A stretch of DNA of 26,378 nt, from assembly GCA_004557645.1 (NCBI GenBank), contig SFGI01000031.1:1-26378 (forward strand), read 5' to 3'. A model generated the notes under the pieces. It did not search any database. It was not told the DNA's origin and was given only the letters and a program-made list of their open reading frames with translations. The DNA comes from [Eubacterium] saphenum (GTDB lineage Bacteria; Bacillota; Clostridia; Lachnospirales; Anaerotignaceae). Positions 1 through 7,314 of the stretch are shown here, piece by piece. Made by a program: the position numbers and the translations under genes. Within the stretch, counting starts at the first letter, position 1, and each line of letters opens with the position of its first letter.

Positions 1-129
1 CAGCAGCACTGCTACTACGTCATCTTTCAGATCTTCTTTCAGTCTTGTAGCTTCACCAACAAGTTCCAGACCTACGTTCTGAACCTTGCCGTATCTCTGT
101 TCCATTACTACGAAAATACCTTTACTCAT
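1..129 (-). CDS. etfA: Electron transfer flavoprotein alpha subunit, N-terminal part
   Basis: Only the first 43 codons are inside the window; the gene runs off the left edge. The visible protein begins MSKGIFVVMEQRYGKVQNV and continues into an alternating hydrophobic stretch (DDVVAVLL), as expected for the first beta strands of the EtfA nucleotide-binding fold. It follows etfB on the same strand after a 57-nt gap, with a GGAGG-type ribosome binding site just upstream of the ATG. EtfA carries FAD and pairs with EtfB to move electrons to or from an acyl-CoA dehydrogenase. The FAD-binding C-terminal domain is not visible, so whether this Etf is of the bifurcating type cannot be judged here. Confidence 0.85.
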   Translation of the reverse strand, partial: MSKGIFVVMEQRYGKVQNVGLELVGEATRLKEDLKDDVVAVLL

Positions 130-186
130 TGTAGGGTTTCCTCCTTATATTTCAAATTTTAGTATCCGATTCCTCGTCTAATTAAA

Positions 187-978
187 TTAGATGATGAATT
201 TAGCTTCCAGTTTGTCCATGATAGCTTTAACAGCTTCGTCTGCAGACAGACCTTCCAGAATTGTACCAGCGCCTTTAACTTCTTTAGTGAAGGACTGATA
301 TACGTTTGTAGGGGAACCCTTCAGACCGATCATATCCAGTTCCAGATCGTCTTTCAGATCTTCGAAGCCCAGAACTTTGATTTCTTTTTCGTAAGCTTCA
401 ACGATACCTCTTACGGACATGTATCTGGGTGTAGCCAGTTCAGCGATTGCTGTCAGCAGGCAAGGTGTTTTGATTTTGATGATGTGGTAACCATCTTCAT
501 ACTGTCTCTTAACTACTACGTAGTCAGCTGTAGCTTCTCTTACTTCTTCTACATAAGAAACCTGAGGCAGGTGCAGTTTTTCAGCGATCTGGGGACCAAC
601 CTGAGCTGTGTCACCGTCGATAGCCTGACGACCTGTGATGATCAGATCATAGCCAATGTTTTTCAGAGCTGCTGCCAGAATACCGGATGTAGCATATGTA
701 TCGGAACCACCGAATTCTCTAGCGGAAACCAGAACTGCTTCATCACAACCCATAGCCAGAGCTTCTCTCAGAGCAACGTCAGCCTGAGGGGGGCCCATGG
801 ATACTACTGTTACTGTGCCGCCCAGCTGTTCTTTCAGCTGCAGAGCTGCTTCGATACCTGTTTTGTCATCGTGGTTGATGATAGAGGGAACACCGTCACG
901 GATCAGTGTGCCTGTCTTAGGATCGATTTTAACTTCTACTGTATCGGGTACCTGTTTAATACATACAACGATTTTCAT
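187..978 (-). CDS. etfB: Electron transfer flavoprotein beta subunit
   Basis: The protein has 263 residues, full length for EtfB. It starts MKIVVCIKQVPDT, the usual EtfB beginning, and carries the nucleotide-binding signature DGDTAQVGPQ near residue 120, followed by the conserved TPCLLTAIAEL and PRYMSVRGI blocks. EtfB forms a heterodimer with EtfA and exchanges electrons with the acyl-CoA dehydrogenase encoded immediately upstream. In the clostridial Bcd-Etf complex, NADH oxidation drives both crotonyl-CoA and ferredoxin reduction; that this pair bifurcates is inference from family and context. The ATG is chosen because a GGAAGGAG ribosome binding site precedes it by about 9 nt. Gene order is bcd-like, etfB, etfA, with gaps of 68 and 57 nt, consistent with one operon. 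Confidence 0.95.
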   Translation of the reverse strand: MKIVVCIKQVPDTVEVKIDPKTGTLIRDGVPSIINHDDKTGIEAALQLKEQLGGTVTVVSMGPPQADVALREALAMGCDEAVLVSAREFGGSDTYATSGILAAALKNIGYDLIITGRQAIDGDTAQVGPQIAEKLHLPQVSYVEEVREATADYVVVKRQYEDGYHIIKIKTPCLLTAIAELATPRYMSVRGIVEAYEKEIKVLGFEDLKDDLELDMIGLKGSPTNVYQSFTKEVKGAGTILEGLSADEAVKAIMDKLEAKFII

Positions 979-1046
979 TATTGTTGTTCTCCTTCCAATT
1001 TTTTAGTAATTAAGCTTTTCCAATTAATCAAGTCTTACTCTCAAGA

Positions 1047-2192
1047 TCAAACTTTCATAGAGCCGGAGATGATCATTCTCATAGCTTCGTTTGTACCTTC
1101 GTAGATTTCTGTGATCTTAGCGTCACGCATAGCTCTTTCTACGGGGTATTCACGGCAGTAACCGTAACCACCGAACAGCTGAACAGCCATTCTTGTAACT
1201 TCGTTAGCTACTTCAGAACCGAACATTTTGCACATTGCAGCCAGAGGAGCGTAGTTGCCGTGGTTGTCTTTTTCTACAGCAGCTCTCCATACCATCAGTC
1301 TAGCAGCGTCTGTTTTTGTCTGCATTTCAGCCAGTTTGAACTGTGTGTTCTGGTATTTACCGATGGGTTTGCCGCCCTGTTTTCTTTCTTTAACATATTT
1401 CAGTGTTTCGTCGATAGCACCCTGTGCGATACCTACGGACTGAGCACCGATACCGATACGACCGCCACCCAGTGCTGTCATAGCGATTTTGTAGCCCTGG
1501 CCTTCTTTGCCCAGCAGGTTTTCTACGGGAACTTTTACGTTTTCGTAAACAACTTCACAGTTGGAAGCTGCTCTGATACCCATACGTTCGATGTTAGGAC
1601 CAACTGTCAGACCTTCGGATTCTCTTTCAACGATGAAAGCGGACATACCTTTAGGGCCTTTGGATTTGTCTGTCAGTGCGAATACGATGAATGTATCAGC
1701 GAAGCCGGAGTTTGTTGTGAAGATCTTTGTACCATTCAGGATGTAGTATTTGCCATCTTCAGATTTAGCAGCTTCTGTTTTAACACCAGCAGCATCTGTA
1801 CCAGCACCGGGTTCTGTCAGACCAAAGCAGCCGATCTTGGAACCGTCAACCAGGGGTCTCAGATATTTCTGTTTCTGTTCTTCTGTACCGAACTCATTGA
1901 TGCAAGGGCAGCAAAGAGATGTATGTACGGACAGTGTGATACCTGTGGAAGCATCTACTTTGGACATTTCTTCCATGCACAGTGTGTATGTCAGAACGTC
2001 TGCACCCTGGCCGCCGTATTCTCTGCTGTAAGGAATACCAAAAGCACCGATTTTCTGCAGTTTCTGAAGCAGTTCTGCGCTGTATTCTTCTGCTTCGTCC
2101 ATGTCTTTAGCGATTGGTTTAATTTCTGTTTCAGCAAATTTTCTGAACAACTCTTGCTGAAGCATCTGAGTTTTTGTTAATTTGAAATCCAT
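1047..2192 (-). CDS. bcd: Short-chain acyl-CoA dehydrogenase (butyryl-CoA dehydrogenase-like)
   Basis: The protein has 381 residues, starting MDFKLTKTQML. An upstream in-frame extension is rejected because an AGGAGG site sits 8 nt before this ATG. Family marks include the LTEPGAGTDA flavin/substrate block, GGGRIGIGAQSVGIAQG, the FGGYGY stretch and KITEIYEGTNE, which holds the glutamate used as catalytic base in Bcd. The enzyme would interconvert butyryl-CoA and crotonyl-CoA (or propionyl-CoA and acryloyl-CoA) with FAD, exchanging electrons through the EtfBA encoded next. The widely conserved ERKQFG motif reads ERKQGG here, an unusual substitution at a flavin-proximal position. The gene has its own promoter and a leader of about 170 nt. 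Substrate chain length cannot be fixed from sequence, so acryloyl-CoA reductase is an alternative. Confidence 0.9.
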   Translation of the reverse strand: MDFKLTKTQMLQQELFRKFAETEIKPIAKDMDEAEEYSAELLQKLQKIGAFGIPYSREYGGQGADVLTYTLCMEEMSKVDASTGITLSVHTSLCCPCINEFGTEEQKQKYLRPLVDGSKIGCFGLTEPGAGTDAAGVKTEAAKSEDGKYYILNGTKIFTTNSGFADTFIVFALTDKSKGPKGMSAFIVERESEGLTVGPNIERMGIRAASNCEVVYENVKVPVENLLGKEGQGYKIAMTALGGGRIGIGAQSVGIAQGAIDETLKYVKERKQGGKPIGKYQNTQFKLAEMQTKTDAARLMVWRAAVEKDNHGNYAPLAAMCKMFGSEVANEVTRMAVQLFGGYGYCREYPVERAMRDAKITEIYEGTNEAMRMIISGSMKV

Positions 2193-2223
2193 TCTAATAT
2201 TCCTCCTATTTTTTAAAAATTTT

Positions 2224-2258
2224 GAAACATCCACGATGAGGCCACATCGGGGTGTCTC
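2224..2258 (-). promoter_or_regulatory. Strong hairpin in the bcd leader
   Basis: The leader RNA can fold into a stem of about 13 pairs between 2245-2258 and 2224-2238, with one mismatch, one bulged base and a six-base loop. It ends 31 nt before the bcd start codon and is followed by CAAAATTTTT, a short weak U-tract, and then by the AGGAGG site. It could be an attenuator, an mRNA stabilizer or a control on ribosome access. No known riboswitch class was recognised. Confidence 0.5.
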
Positions 2259-2366
2259 ATTAAAAAACAACCTACTTCCTTACGACGCTGCCGTATGGAC
2301 GCAGTTTATCAGCTCCTCATTTTTTGCTTGCGCATATCAATAAGAAGCCATAATGCCTCCACAATG

Positions 2367-2396
2367 AATATACCATTTTTGTTTAAAATTTGTCAA
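2367..2396 (-). promoter_or_regulatory. Sigma-A promoter of the bcd-etfBA operon
   Basis: On the minus strand there is a perfect -35 TTGACA (2391-2396), an 18-nt spacer and a -10 TATATT (2367-2372). Transcription should begin near 2360, giving a leader of about 170 nt before bcd. Confidence 0.75.
2379..2396. promoter_or_regulatory. Candidate Rex operator over the bcd -35 box
   Basis: The 18-mer TTGTTTAAAATTTGTCAA matches 11 of the 14 defined positions of the clostridial Rex consensus (TTGTTAA, four free bases, TTAACAA). Its right end coincides exactly with the -35 hexamer. Rex is the NADH-sensing repressor known to control bcd/etf operons in clostridia. The three mismatches break part of the dyad, so this is a candidate only. 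Confidence 0.4.
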
Positions 2397-2488
2397 CATC
2401 TTTGTCGATAAATATTACATAAAAAACGGCTGCGTTTGTTGGTAATACCGACATATTTTCCACTACCGGCGAATGGAAAAAAACCTAC

Positions 2489-2692
2489 AAAAAAACAGTC
2501 CCCCAAACCCCCGTCGGCACGCTGTTCCTGTGGGAATTTTTTCACACATTTTGGACTCTGTCCTTTTTCTTTGGGATCGGCAGCGATTGCTGCCCTTCCC
2601 GGCGGCAGATCCCATTATTTCGCATGCGAATCATACTGCCGAAAAAAAAGCACGCCGCCCATCTTTGCGTGTGTTTCACTGTTTTCTTGCCT
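2489..2692 (-). ncRNA. Candidate structured small RNA of about 200 nt (6S-like layout)
   Basis: No coding sequence fits this interval, but it has the parts of an independent RNA gene. A TTGACA/17/TAAAGT promoter lies just upstream. Three nested long-range helices close the molecule: 2678-2683 with 2494-2499, 2673-2676 with 2505-2508, and 2667-2671 with 2518-2522. A run of seven U follows at 2489-2495. The centre holds a 12-pair arm (2573-2584 with 2589-2594 and 2608-2613, AAUC loop, 13-nt bulge) and a TTCGCATGCGAA palindrome (2619-2630). A rod closed at its ends with internal bubbles is the general layout of 6S RNA, which binds sigma-A RNA polymerase. That identity is inference; no diagnostic 6S, SRP, RNase P or tmRNA motif was recognised. 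An internal U8 after a weak stem (2642-2671) could end transcription early. Confidence 0.45.
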
Positions 2693-2698
2693 TTCTTC

Positions 2699-2727
2699 AC
2701 TTTACACTATTGTCATTTCTCTGTCAA
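2699..2727 (-). promoter_or_regulatory. Sigma-A promoter upstream of the candidate small RNA
   Basis: The minus strand has -35 TTGACA (2722-2727), a 17-nt spacer and -10 TAAAGT (2699-2704), predicting a start near 2692. A second perfect -10 (TATAAT, 2787-2792) lies upstream, but no acceptable -35 accompanies it. From 2728 to 2910 I see nothing else beyond this and an unsupported 24-codon frame. Confidence 0.65.
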
Positions 2728-2910
2728 TATATTTCGCACAGGAGCTATTTTTGATCTCCCTCTTTTGTCTGACAACTAACCGTCATATTATACAATAGAC
2801 ATCAAATATTTCAGAAAATCCATCTCTCATTTTCCGAAATTCATACATCATTTTCATCCCTCTCCTTGGGATCTCCTTTCTCATTAATCTCTGCTGTCTC
2901 TTTTTCTATA

Positions 2911-2938
2911 AAAAAAGGAGTACCCTATTGGGTACTCC
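2911..2938 (-). terminator. Intrinsic terminator of tuf
   Basis: A perfect nine-pair stem (GGAGTACCC with GGGTACTCC, four-base loop) is followed on the minus strand by seven U residues. It starts 33 nt after the tuf stop codon and separates tuf from the bcd side. Confidence 0.93.
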
Positions 2939-2970
2939 CTTTGATGAGTCACATATTAGATTATCAAAAA

Positions 2971-4164
2971 TTATTCGATAACTTCTACTACGGAACCAGC
3001 GCCTACTGTTCTACCACCTTCACGGATAGCGAATCTCAGACCCTGACCCATAGCTACGGGTGTGATCAGTTCGATTGTCATTTCAACGTTGTCGCCAGGC
3101 ATGCACATTTCTGTACCTTCGGGCAGAGAGATAACGCCTGTTACGTCTGTTGTTCTGAAGTAGAACTGAGGTCTGTAGTTGTTGAAGAAAGGTGTATGAC
3201 GGCCACCTTCTTCTTTGGACAGAACGTAAACCTGAGCTTTGAATTTTGTGTGAGGTGTGATGGAACCGGGTTTAGCCAGAACCTGACCTCTTTCGATTTC
3301 GTTTCTCTGAACACCTCTCAGCAGAACACCGATGTTGTCACCAGCTTCAGCCTGATCCAGCAGTTTTCTGAACATTTCTACGCCTGTTACAACTACTTTT
3401 CTGATTTCGTCTGTCAGACCAACGATTTCAACTTCGTCCTGTACTTTAACAACACCAGATTCTACTCTACCTGTTGCTACTGTACCACGGCCTGTGATGG
3501 AGAATACGTCTTCGACGGGCATCAGGAAAGGTTTGTCTGTTGCACGTTCAGGTGTAGGAATGTAGTTTTCGATTTCTTCGAACAGTTCCAGAATCTTGTC
3601 GCCCCAAGCGCCAGCGGGATCCTGCAGAGCCTGGAAAGCGGAACCTCTGATGATGGGAATATCATCACCGGGGAATTCATATTCGTTCAGCAGTTCTCTG
3701 ATTTCCATTTCAACCAGATCCAGCAGTTCATCGTCTTCAACCATGTCACATTTGTTCATGAATACAACGATGTAAGGAACGCCTACCTGTCTGGACAGCA
3801 GGATGTGTTCTCTTGTCTGAGCCATAGGGCCGTCTGTTGCAGCTACTACCAGGATAGCGCCGTCCATCTGAGCAGCACCTGTGATCATGTTTTTAACATA
3901 GTCAGCGTGGCCAGGGCAGTCAACGTGTGCATAGTGTCTAGCGGGTGTTTCGTATTCAACGTGTGCTGTGGAGATTGTGATACCACGTTCTCTTTCTTCG
4001 GGAGCTTTGTCGATGTTTTCGAAAGCTACAGCTTCACCGATCTGGTATCTTTCATGCAGTGTCTTTGTGATCGCTGCTGTCAGAGTTGTTTTACCATGGT
4101 CAACGTGACCGATAGTACCGATATTCATATGGGGTTTGGTTCTTTCAAATTTTGCCTTTGCCAT
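2971..4164 (-). CDS. tuf: Elongation factor Tu
   Basis: The protein has 397 residues, standard length. EF-Tu is the GTPase that delivers aminoacyl-tRNA to the ribosomal A site. GTP-binding motifs are intact: GHVDHGKT (19-26), DCPGH (82-86) and NKCD (137-140), followed by the two beta-barrel domains that hold tRNA. It starts MAKAKFERTKPH with an AGGAGGAG site upstream. It closes the str cluster after fusA with a 181-nt gap, has its own strong promoter in that gap, and ends at a perfect terminator, so it can be made in excess over the other str genes. Confidence 0.99.
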   Translation of the reverse strand: MAKAKFERTKPHMNIGTIGHVDHGKTTLTAAITKTLHERYQIGEAVAFENIDKAPEERERGITISTAHVEYETPARHYAHVDCPGHADYVKNMITGAAQMDGAILVVAATDGPMAQTREHILLSRQVGVPYIVVFMNKCDMVEDDELLDLVEMEIRELLNEYEFPGDDIPIIRGSAFQALQDPAGAWGDKILELFEEIENYIPTPERATDKPFLMPVEDVFSITGRGTVATGRVESGVVKVQDEVEIVGLTDEIRKVVVTGVEMFRKLLDQAEAGDNIGVLLRGVQRNEIERGQVLAKPGSITPHTKFKAQVYVLSKEEGGRHTPFFNNYRPQFYFRTTDVTGVISLPEGTEMCMPGDNVEMTIELITPVAMGQGLRFAIREGGRTVGAGSVVEVIE

Positions 4165-4247
4165 TGGAATCTCCTCCTAGTAAAAATTTTTAGATTCTTA
4201 TTTGTGAGTCAAGTTACACCCTTTTTGTGATGCACCCATCAACTCTA

Positions 4248-4276
4248 ATTATATTAGACTTCTTGTCTTTTTGCAA
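4248..4276 (-). promoter_or_regulatory. Strong internal promoter of tuf
   Basis: The minus strand carries -35 TTGCAA (4271-4276), a 17-nt spacer and a perfect -10 TATAAT (4248-4253). The start would be near 4241, giving a leader of about 77 nt. No U-tailed terminator separates fusA from tuf, so tuf probably receives both read-through and its own transcripts. Confidence 0.8.
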
Positions 4277-4345
4277 TACCAAAAAATGATTCTGCATCGT
4301 ATTTTTTGGCATTTTCTTTCCGTTATCGTAAACCGGAGGGCAGAA

Positions 4346-6430
4346 TTACTTTCTGCCTTCCAGTACTTTTTCCTGAACGGATTTAGGACAGGGTTCGTAG
4401 TGGTCAACTTCCATTACGTAGTTACCACGGCCCTGTGTTCTGGAACGCAGGTCTGTGGAGTAACCGAACATTTCTGCCAGAGGAACGAAGGAGTGAATTA
4501 CCTGTGCGTTGCTTCTAGCTTCCATACCTTCGATACGGCCACGTCTGGAGTTGATATCACCGATAACGTCGCCCATGTAATCTTCGGGTACTGTTACTGT
4601 TACTTTCATGATAGGTTCAAGCAGTACTGCGTCACCTTTTCTCATAGCTTCTTTGAAAGCCATGGAACCAGCGATCTGGTAAGCGGATTCGGAGGAGTCA
4701 ACGTCATGGTAGGAACCATCGTAAACTTCAGCCTTAACGCCCAGTACGGGATAGCCGCCCAGGATACCGCTCTGCATTGCCTGCTGGATACCTTTATCGA
4801 TAGCGGGGATATATTCTTTAGGAATAGAACCACCAACTGTCGCATTTACGAATTCGTAGTTGTTTTCCGCATCTGTGGGGATGGGGTAGAAACGTACTTT
4901 ACAGTGACCATACTGACCACGACCACCGGACTGACGTACGAATTTACCTTCAACGTCAACAGCCTTGCGGAATGTTTCTTTGTAAGCTACCTGAGGAGCA
5001 CCAACGTTTGCTTCTACTTTGAATTCTCTCAGCAGACGGTCAACGATGATTTCCAGATGCAGTTCACCCATACCGGAGATGATTGTATCGCCAGTTTCCT
5101 GATCTGTGTATGTTTTGAAAGTGGGATCTTCTTCTGCCAGTTTTGCCAGAGCGATACCCATTTTGTCACGACCAGCTTTTGTTTTAGGTTCAATTGCAAC
5201 GGAGATAACGGGTTCGGGGAATACCATGGATTCCAGGATTACTTCGTGATCTTCGTCACAGATTGTATCACCTGTTGTGGAAATTTTGAAACCTACTGCT
5301 GCAGCAATGTCACCGGCGTAAACCTTGTCGATTTCTTCTCTGTGATTTGCGTGCATCTGCAGGATACGGCCAACACGTTCTTTTTTGCCACCCTTTGTGG
5401 AGTTGTAAACGTATGTGCCGGAGTCCAGTGTACCGGAGTACACACGGAAGAATGCCAGTTTACCTACGAAGGGGTCATTCATTACTTTGAATACCAGAGC
5501 AGAGAAGGGTTCTTCGTCAGAAGAATGTCTTTCTGTTTCTTCGCCTGTTGCAGGGTCTGTACCCTTGATTGCAGGGATATCTGTAGGTGCGGGCATATAT
5601 TCAACAACGCCGTCCAGCAGTTTCTGAACGCCTTTGTTTCTGTAAGCGGAACCACACATTACGGGCATCAGTTCGCAAGCGATACATGCCTTACGCAGAG
5701 CTGCTTTCAGTTCTGCTTCTGTGATTTCTTCTTCAGCGAAGAATTTTTCCATCAGTTCTTCGTCTGTTTCGCAGATTGTTTCAACCATGATTGCTCTGTA
5801 TTCTTCAGCCTGGTCTACATATTCTGCGGGGATATCTTCTTCGTCTACTTCTGTACCTGTTGCGTTTTCATAGAAGTAAGCTTTCATCTTCATCAGGTCG
5901 ATGATGCCTTTGAAATCGCTTTCAGCACCGATAGGCAGAGTAACTGCAACGGGATGGCAGCCCAGTCTGTCTACGATAGATTTCATGGAACCGAAGAAGT
6001 CTGCACCCATGATGTCCATTTTGTTAACGAAGATCATACGGGGTACATGATAGTTATCAGCCTGTCTCCAAACTGTTTCTGTCTGAGGTTCAACACCGCC
6101 CTTTGCGTCCAGTACGCAAACAGCGCCATCCAGTACACGCAGGGAACGTTCTACTTCAACTGTGAAGTCAACGTGACCAGGTGTGTCGATGATGTTGATT
6201 CTGTTGTCGTTCCAATGACATGTTGTCGCAGCGGATGTGATTGTGATACCTCTTTCCTGTTCCTGCTCCATCCAGTCCATTGTTGCTGTACCTTCGTGAG
6301 TATCGCCGATTTTGTAGTTACGGCCTGTGTAGAACAGGATACGTTCTGTCAGAGTTGTCTTACCAGCATCGATGTGCGCCATGATACCAATGTTTCTGGT
6401 TCTTTCCAGAGGGTATTCTCTGTTTGCCAC
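4346..6430 (-). CDS. fusA: Elongation factor G
   Basis: The protein has 694 residues, normal for bacterial EF-G, the GTPase that translocates tRNA and mRNA on the ribosome. Visible motifs are AHIDAGKT (18-25), the switch I block RGITITSAATT, DTPGH (82-86) and NKMD (136-139); the C-terminal domains IV-V include GYPVLGVK and RGRIEGME. Initiation is at GTG, positioned 8 nt after an AGGAGG site, and the protein begins with the usual MANREYPLERTRNIGI. It is third in rpsL-rpsG-fusA and sits 228 nt after rpsG, a gap containing two hairpins. Confidence 0.99.
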   Translation of the reverse strand: MANREYPLERTRNIGIMAHIDAGKTTLTERILFYTGRNYKIGDTHEGTATMDWMEQEQERGITITSAATTCHWNDNRINIIDTPGHVDFTVEVERSLRVLDGAVCVLDAKGGVEPQTETVWRQADNYHVPRMIFVNKMDIMGADFFGSMKSIVDRLGCHPVAVTLPIGAESDFKGIIDLMKMKAYFYENATGTEVDEEDIPAEYVDQAEEYRAIMVETICETDEELMEKFFAEEEITEAELKAALRKACIACELMPVMCGSAYRNKGVQKLLDGVVEYMPAPTDIPAIKGTDPATGEETERHSSDEEPFSALVFKVMNDPFVGKLAFFRVYSGTLDSGTYVYNSTKGGKKERVGRILQMHANHREEIDKVYAGDIAAAVGFKISTTGDTICDEDHEVILESMVFPEPVISVAIEPKTKAGRDKMGIALAKLAEEDPTFKTYTDQETGDTIISGMGELHLEIIVDRLLREFKVEANVGAPQVAYKETFRKAVDVEGKFVRQSGGRGQYGHCKVRFYPIPTDAENNYEFVNATVGGSIPKEYIPAIDKGIQQAMQSGILGGYPVLGVKAEVYDGSYHDVDSSESAYQIAGSMAFKEAMRKGDAVLLEPIMKVTVTVPEDYMGDVIGDINSRRGRIEGMEARSNAQVIHSFVPLAEMFGYSTDLRSRTQGRGNYVMEVDHYEPCPKSVQEKVLEGRK

Positions 6431-6467
6431 TGTGGAATCCTCCTTTTTGTAGTCATAATCAGGTTTA

Positions 6468-6494
6468 TGGAAAGACTATGAAATAGCCTTTCCA
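6468..6494 (-). other. Hairpin just upstream of the fusA ribosome binding site
   Basis: A stem of about 12 pairs (one wobble) with a UUC loop lies 24 nt before the AGGAGG of fusA on the minus strand. It has no U-tract, so it is more likely a processing, stability or translational element than a terminator. Confidence 0.4.
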
Positions 6495-6523
6495 TATTAC
6501 CTGGTTTCCATTCGTTTTTATCC

Positions 6524-6546
6524 AAAAACCAACTGCTGTGCAGTTG
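6524..6546 (-). terminator. Terminator-like hairpin between rpsG and fusA
   Basis: On the minus strand a perfect seven-pair stem, CAACTGC with GCAGTTG (loop ACA), is followed by GG and then five U residues. It lies within the str operon, where full termination would cut off fusA. Partial termination that sets the S7 to EF-G ratio is possible. Confidence 0.45.
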
Positions 6547-6658
6547 ACGATATTCGTAAGGCTCCGCCTTGCTCATCTCGTTTGGTTGTCTAATGTCCAC
6601 TTGGTCATGCCTGCAAGCAGTCATGCCGCTGCGTCCATTGACAACGCTTTTGCGGTAA

Positions 6659-7129
6659 TTACCATTTGAAATGGGAGAAAGCTTTGTTTGCTTCTGCCAT
6701 TTTGTGCATTTCGTCTTTTCTCTTGCAAGCGCCGCCGGCGTTGTTCAGAGCGTCCAGGATTTCGCCAGCCAGACGGTCTACCATTGTCTTTTCGCCGCGT
6801 TTTCTGGAGTACAGTGTGATCCATCTCAGACCCAGTGTCTGTCTTCTTTCAGGTCTGATTTCCATGGGTACCTGGTAAGTAGCACCACCTACACGGCGTG
6901 CTTTAACTTCCAGTACAGGCATTACATTGCCCAGAGCTTCTTCGAAAGCTTCCAGAGCATCTTTACCTGTTTTTTCTGCTACTTTTTCGAATGCACCGTA
7001 AACGATCTTTTCAGCTACACCCTTCTTACCATCCAGCATGATGCTGTTGATCAGCTTTGTCACCAGCTTGCTGTTGTAAATAGGATCGGCCAAGACCTCT
7101 CTTTTTGCTACATGTCCTTTTCTAGGCAC
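6659..7129 (-). CDS. rpsG: 30S ribosomal protein S7
   Basis: The protein has 156 residues, standard for bacterial S7, which binds the 3' major domain of 16S rRNA and starts assembly of the small-subunit head. Conserved stretches are MPRKGHVAKREVL at the N-terminus, LINSIMLDGKKGVAEKIVYGAF, and VGGATYQVPMEIRPERR. The start codon is GTG, preceded by AAGGAGGG with normal spacing. It follows rpsL after a 185-nt gap that can fold into a closed stem with an inner hairpin. In E. coli, S7 represses its own operon by binding the rpsL-rpsG interval; whether that holds here is unknown. Confidence 0.99.
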   Translation of the reverse strand: MPRKGHVAKREVLADPIYNSKLVTKLINSIMLDGKKGVAEKIVYGAFEKVAEKTGKDALEAFEEALGNVMPVLEVKARRVGGATYQVPMEIRPERRQTLGLRWITLYSRKRGEKTMVDRLAGEILDALNNAGGACKRKDEMHKMAEANKAFSHFKW

Positions 7130-7196
7130 GATTCTTCCCTCCTTGATGAATAAATGCTATTCTCGGTACTTCACGGCCCTTAATGTCCGTGTTTTC

Positions 7197-7264
7197 ATGC
7201 CTTATCTTCGTCAACGTATATCTCGTCTAAGCAATCGCAGATTGTATTGATCTGTATAAGGCAT
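7197..7264 (-). promoter_or_regulatory. Folded intergenic RNA between rpsL and rpsG
   Basis: Nine perfectly complementary bases, ATGCCTTAT and ATAAGGCAT (7256-7264 with 7197-7205), close a 50-nt loop. The loop holds a five-pair hairpin (7238-7242 with 7250-7254). A further CACGG/CCGTG hairpin lies nearer rpsG (about 7173-7192). Position matches that of the S7 feedback site in enterobacteria, but the fold is different from any I can recall. Confidence 0.4.
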
Positions 7265-7314
7265 TTCTAGTGATTAGATTTGTCTTTTTTAAAAAATTGT
7301 TCCCGCAGTCGGAA

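Noticed and set aside
2497..2515. Two G5 runs on the minus strand as a G-quadruplex
   Set aside because: Only two runs are present; an intramolecular quadruplex needs four.
2573..2613. SRP RNA, from a CCGGGAAGGGCAGC stretch resembling the conserved GGAA tetraloop arm
   Set aside because: The bases around the loop pair differently (CTGCC/GGCAG) and the asymmetric loop typical of SRP domain IV is missing.
2783..2857. 24-codon minus-strand frame with a ribosome-binding-like AAGGAGAGGG between tuf and the candidate RNA
   Set aside because: It lies behind the perfect tuf terminator, has no promoter and is too short to judge.
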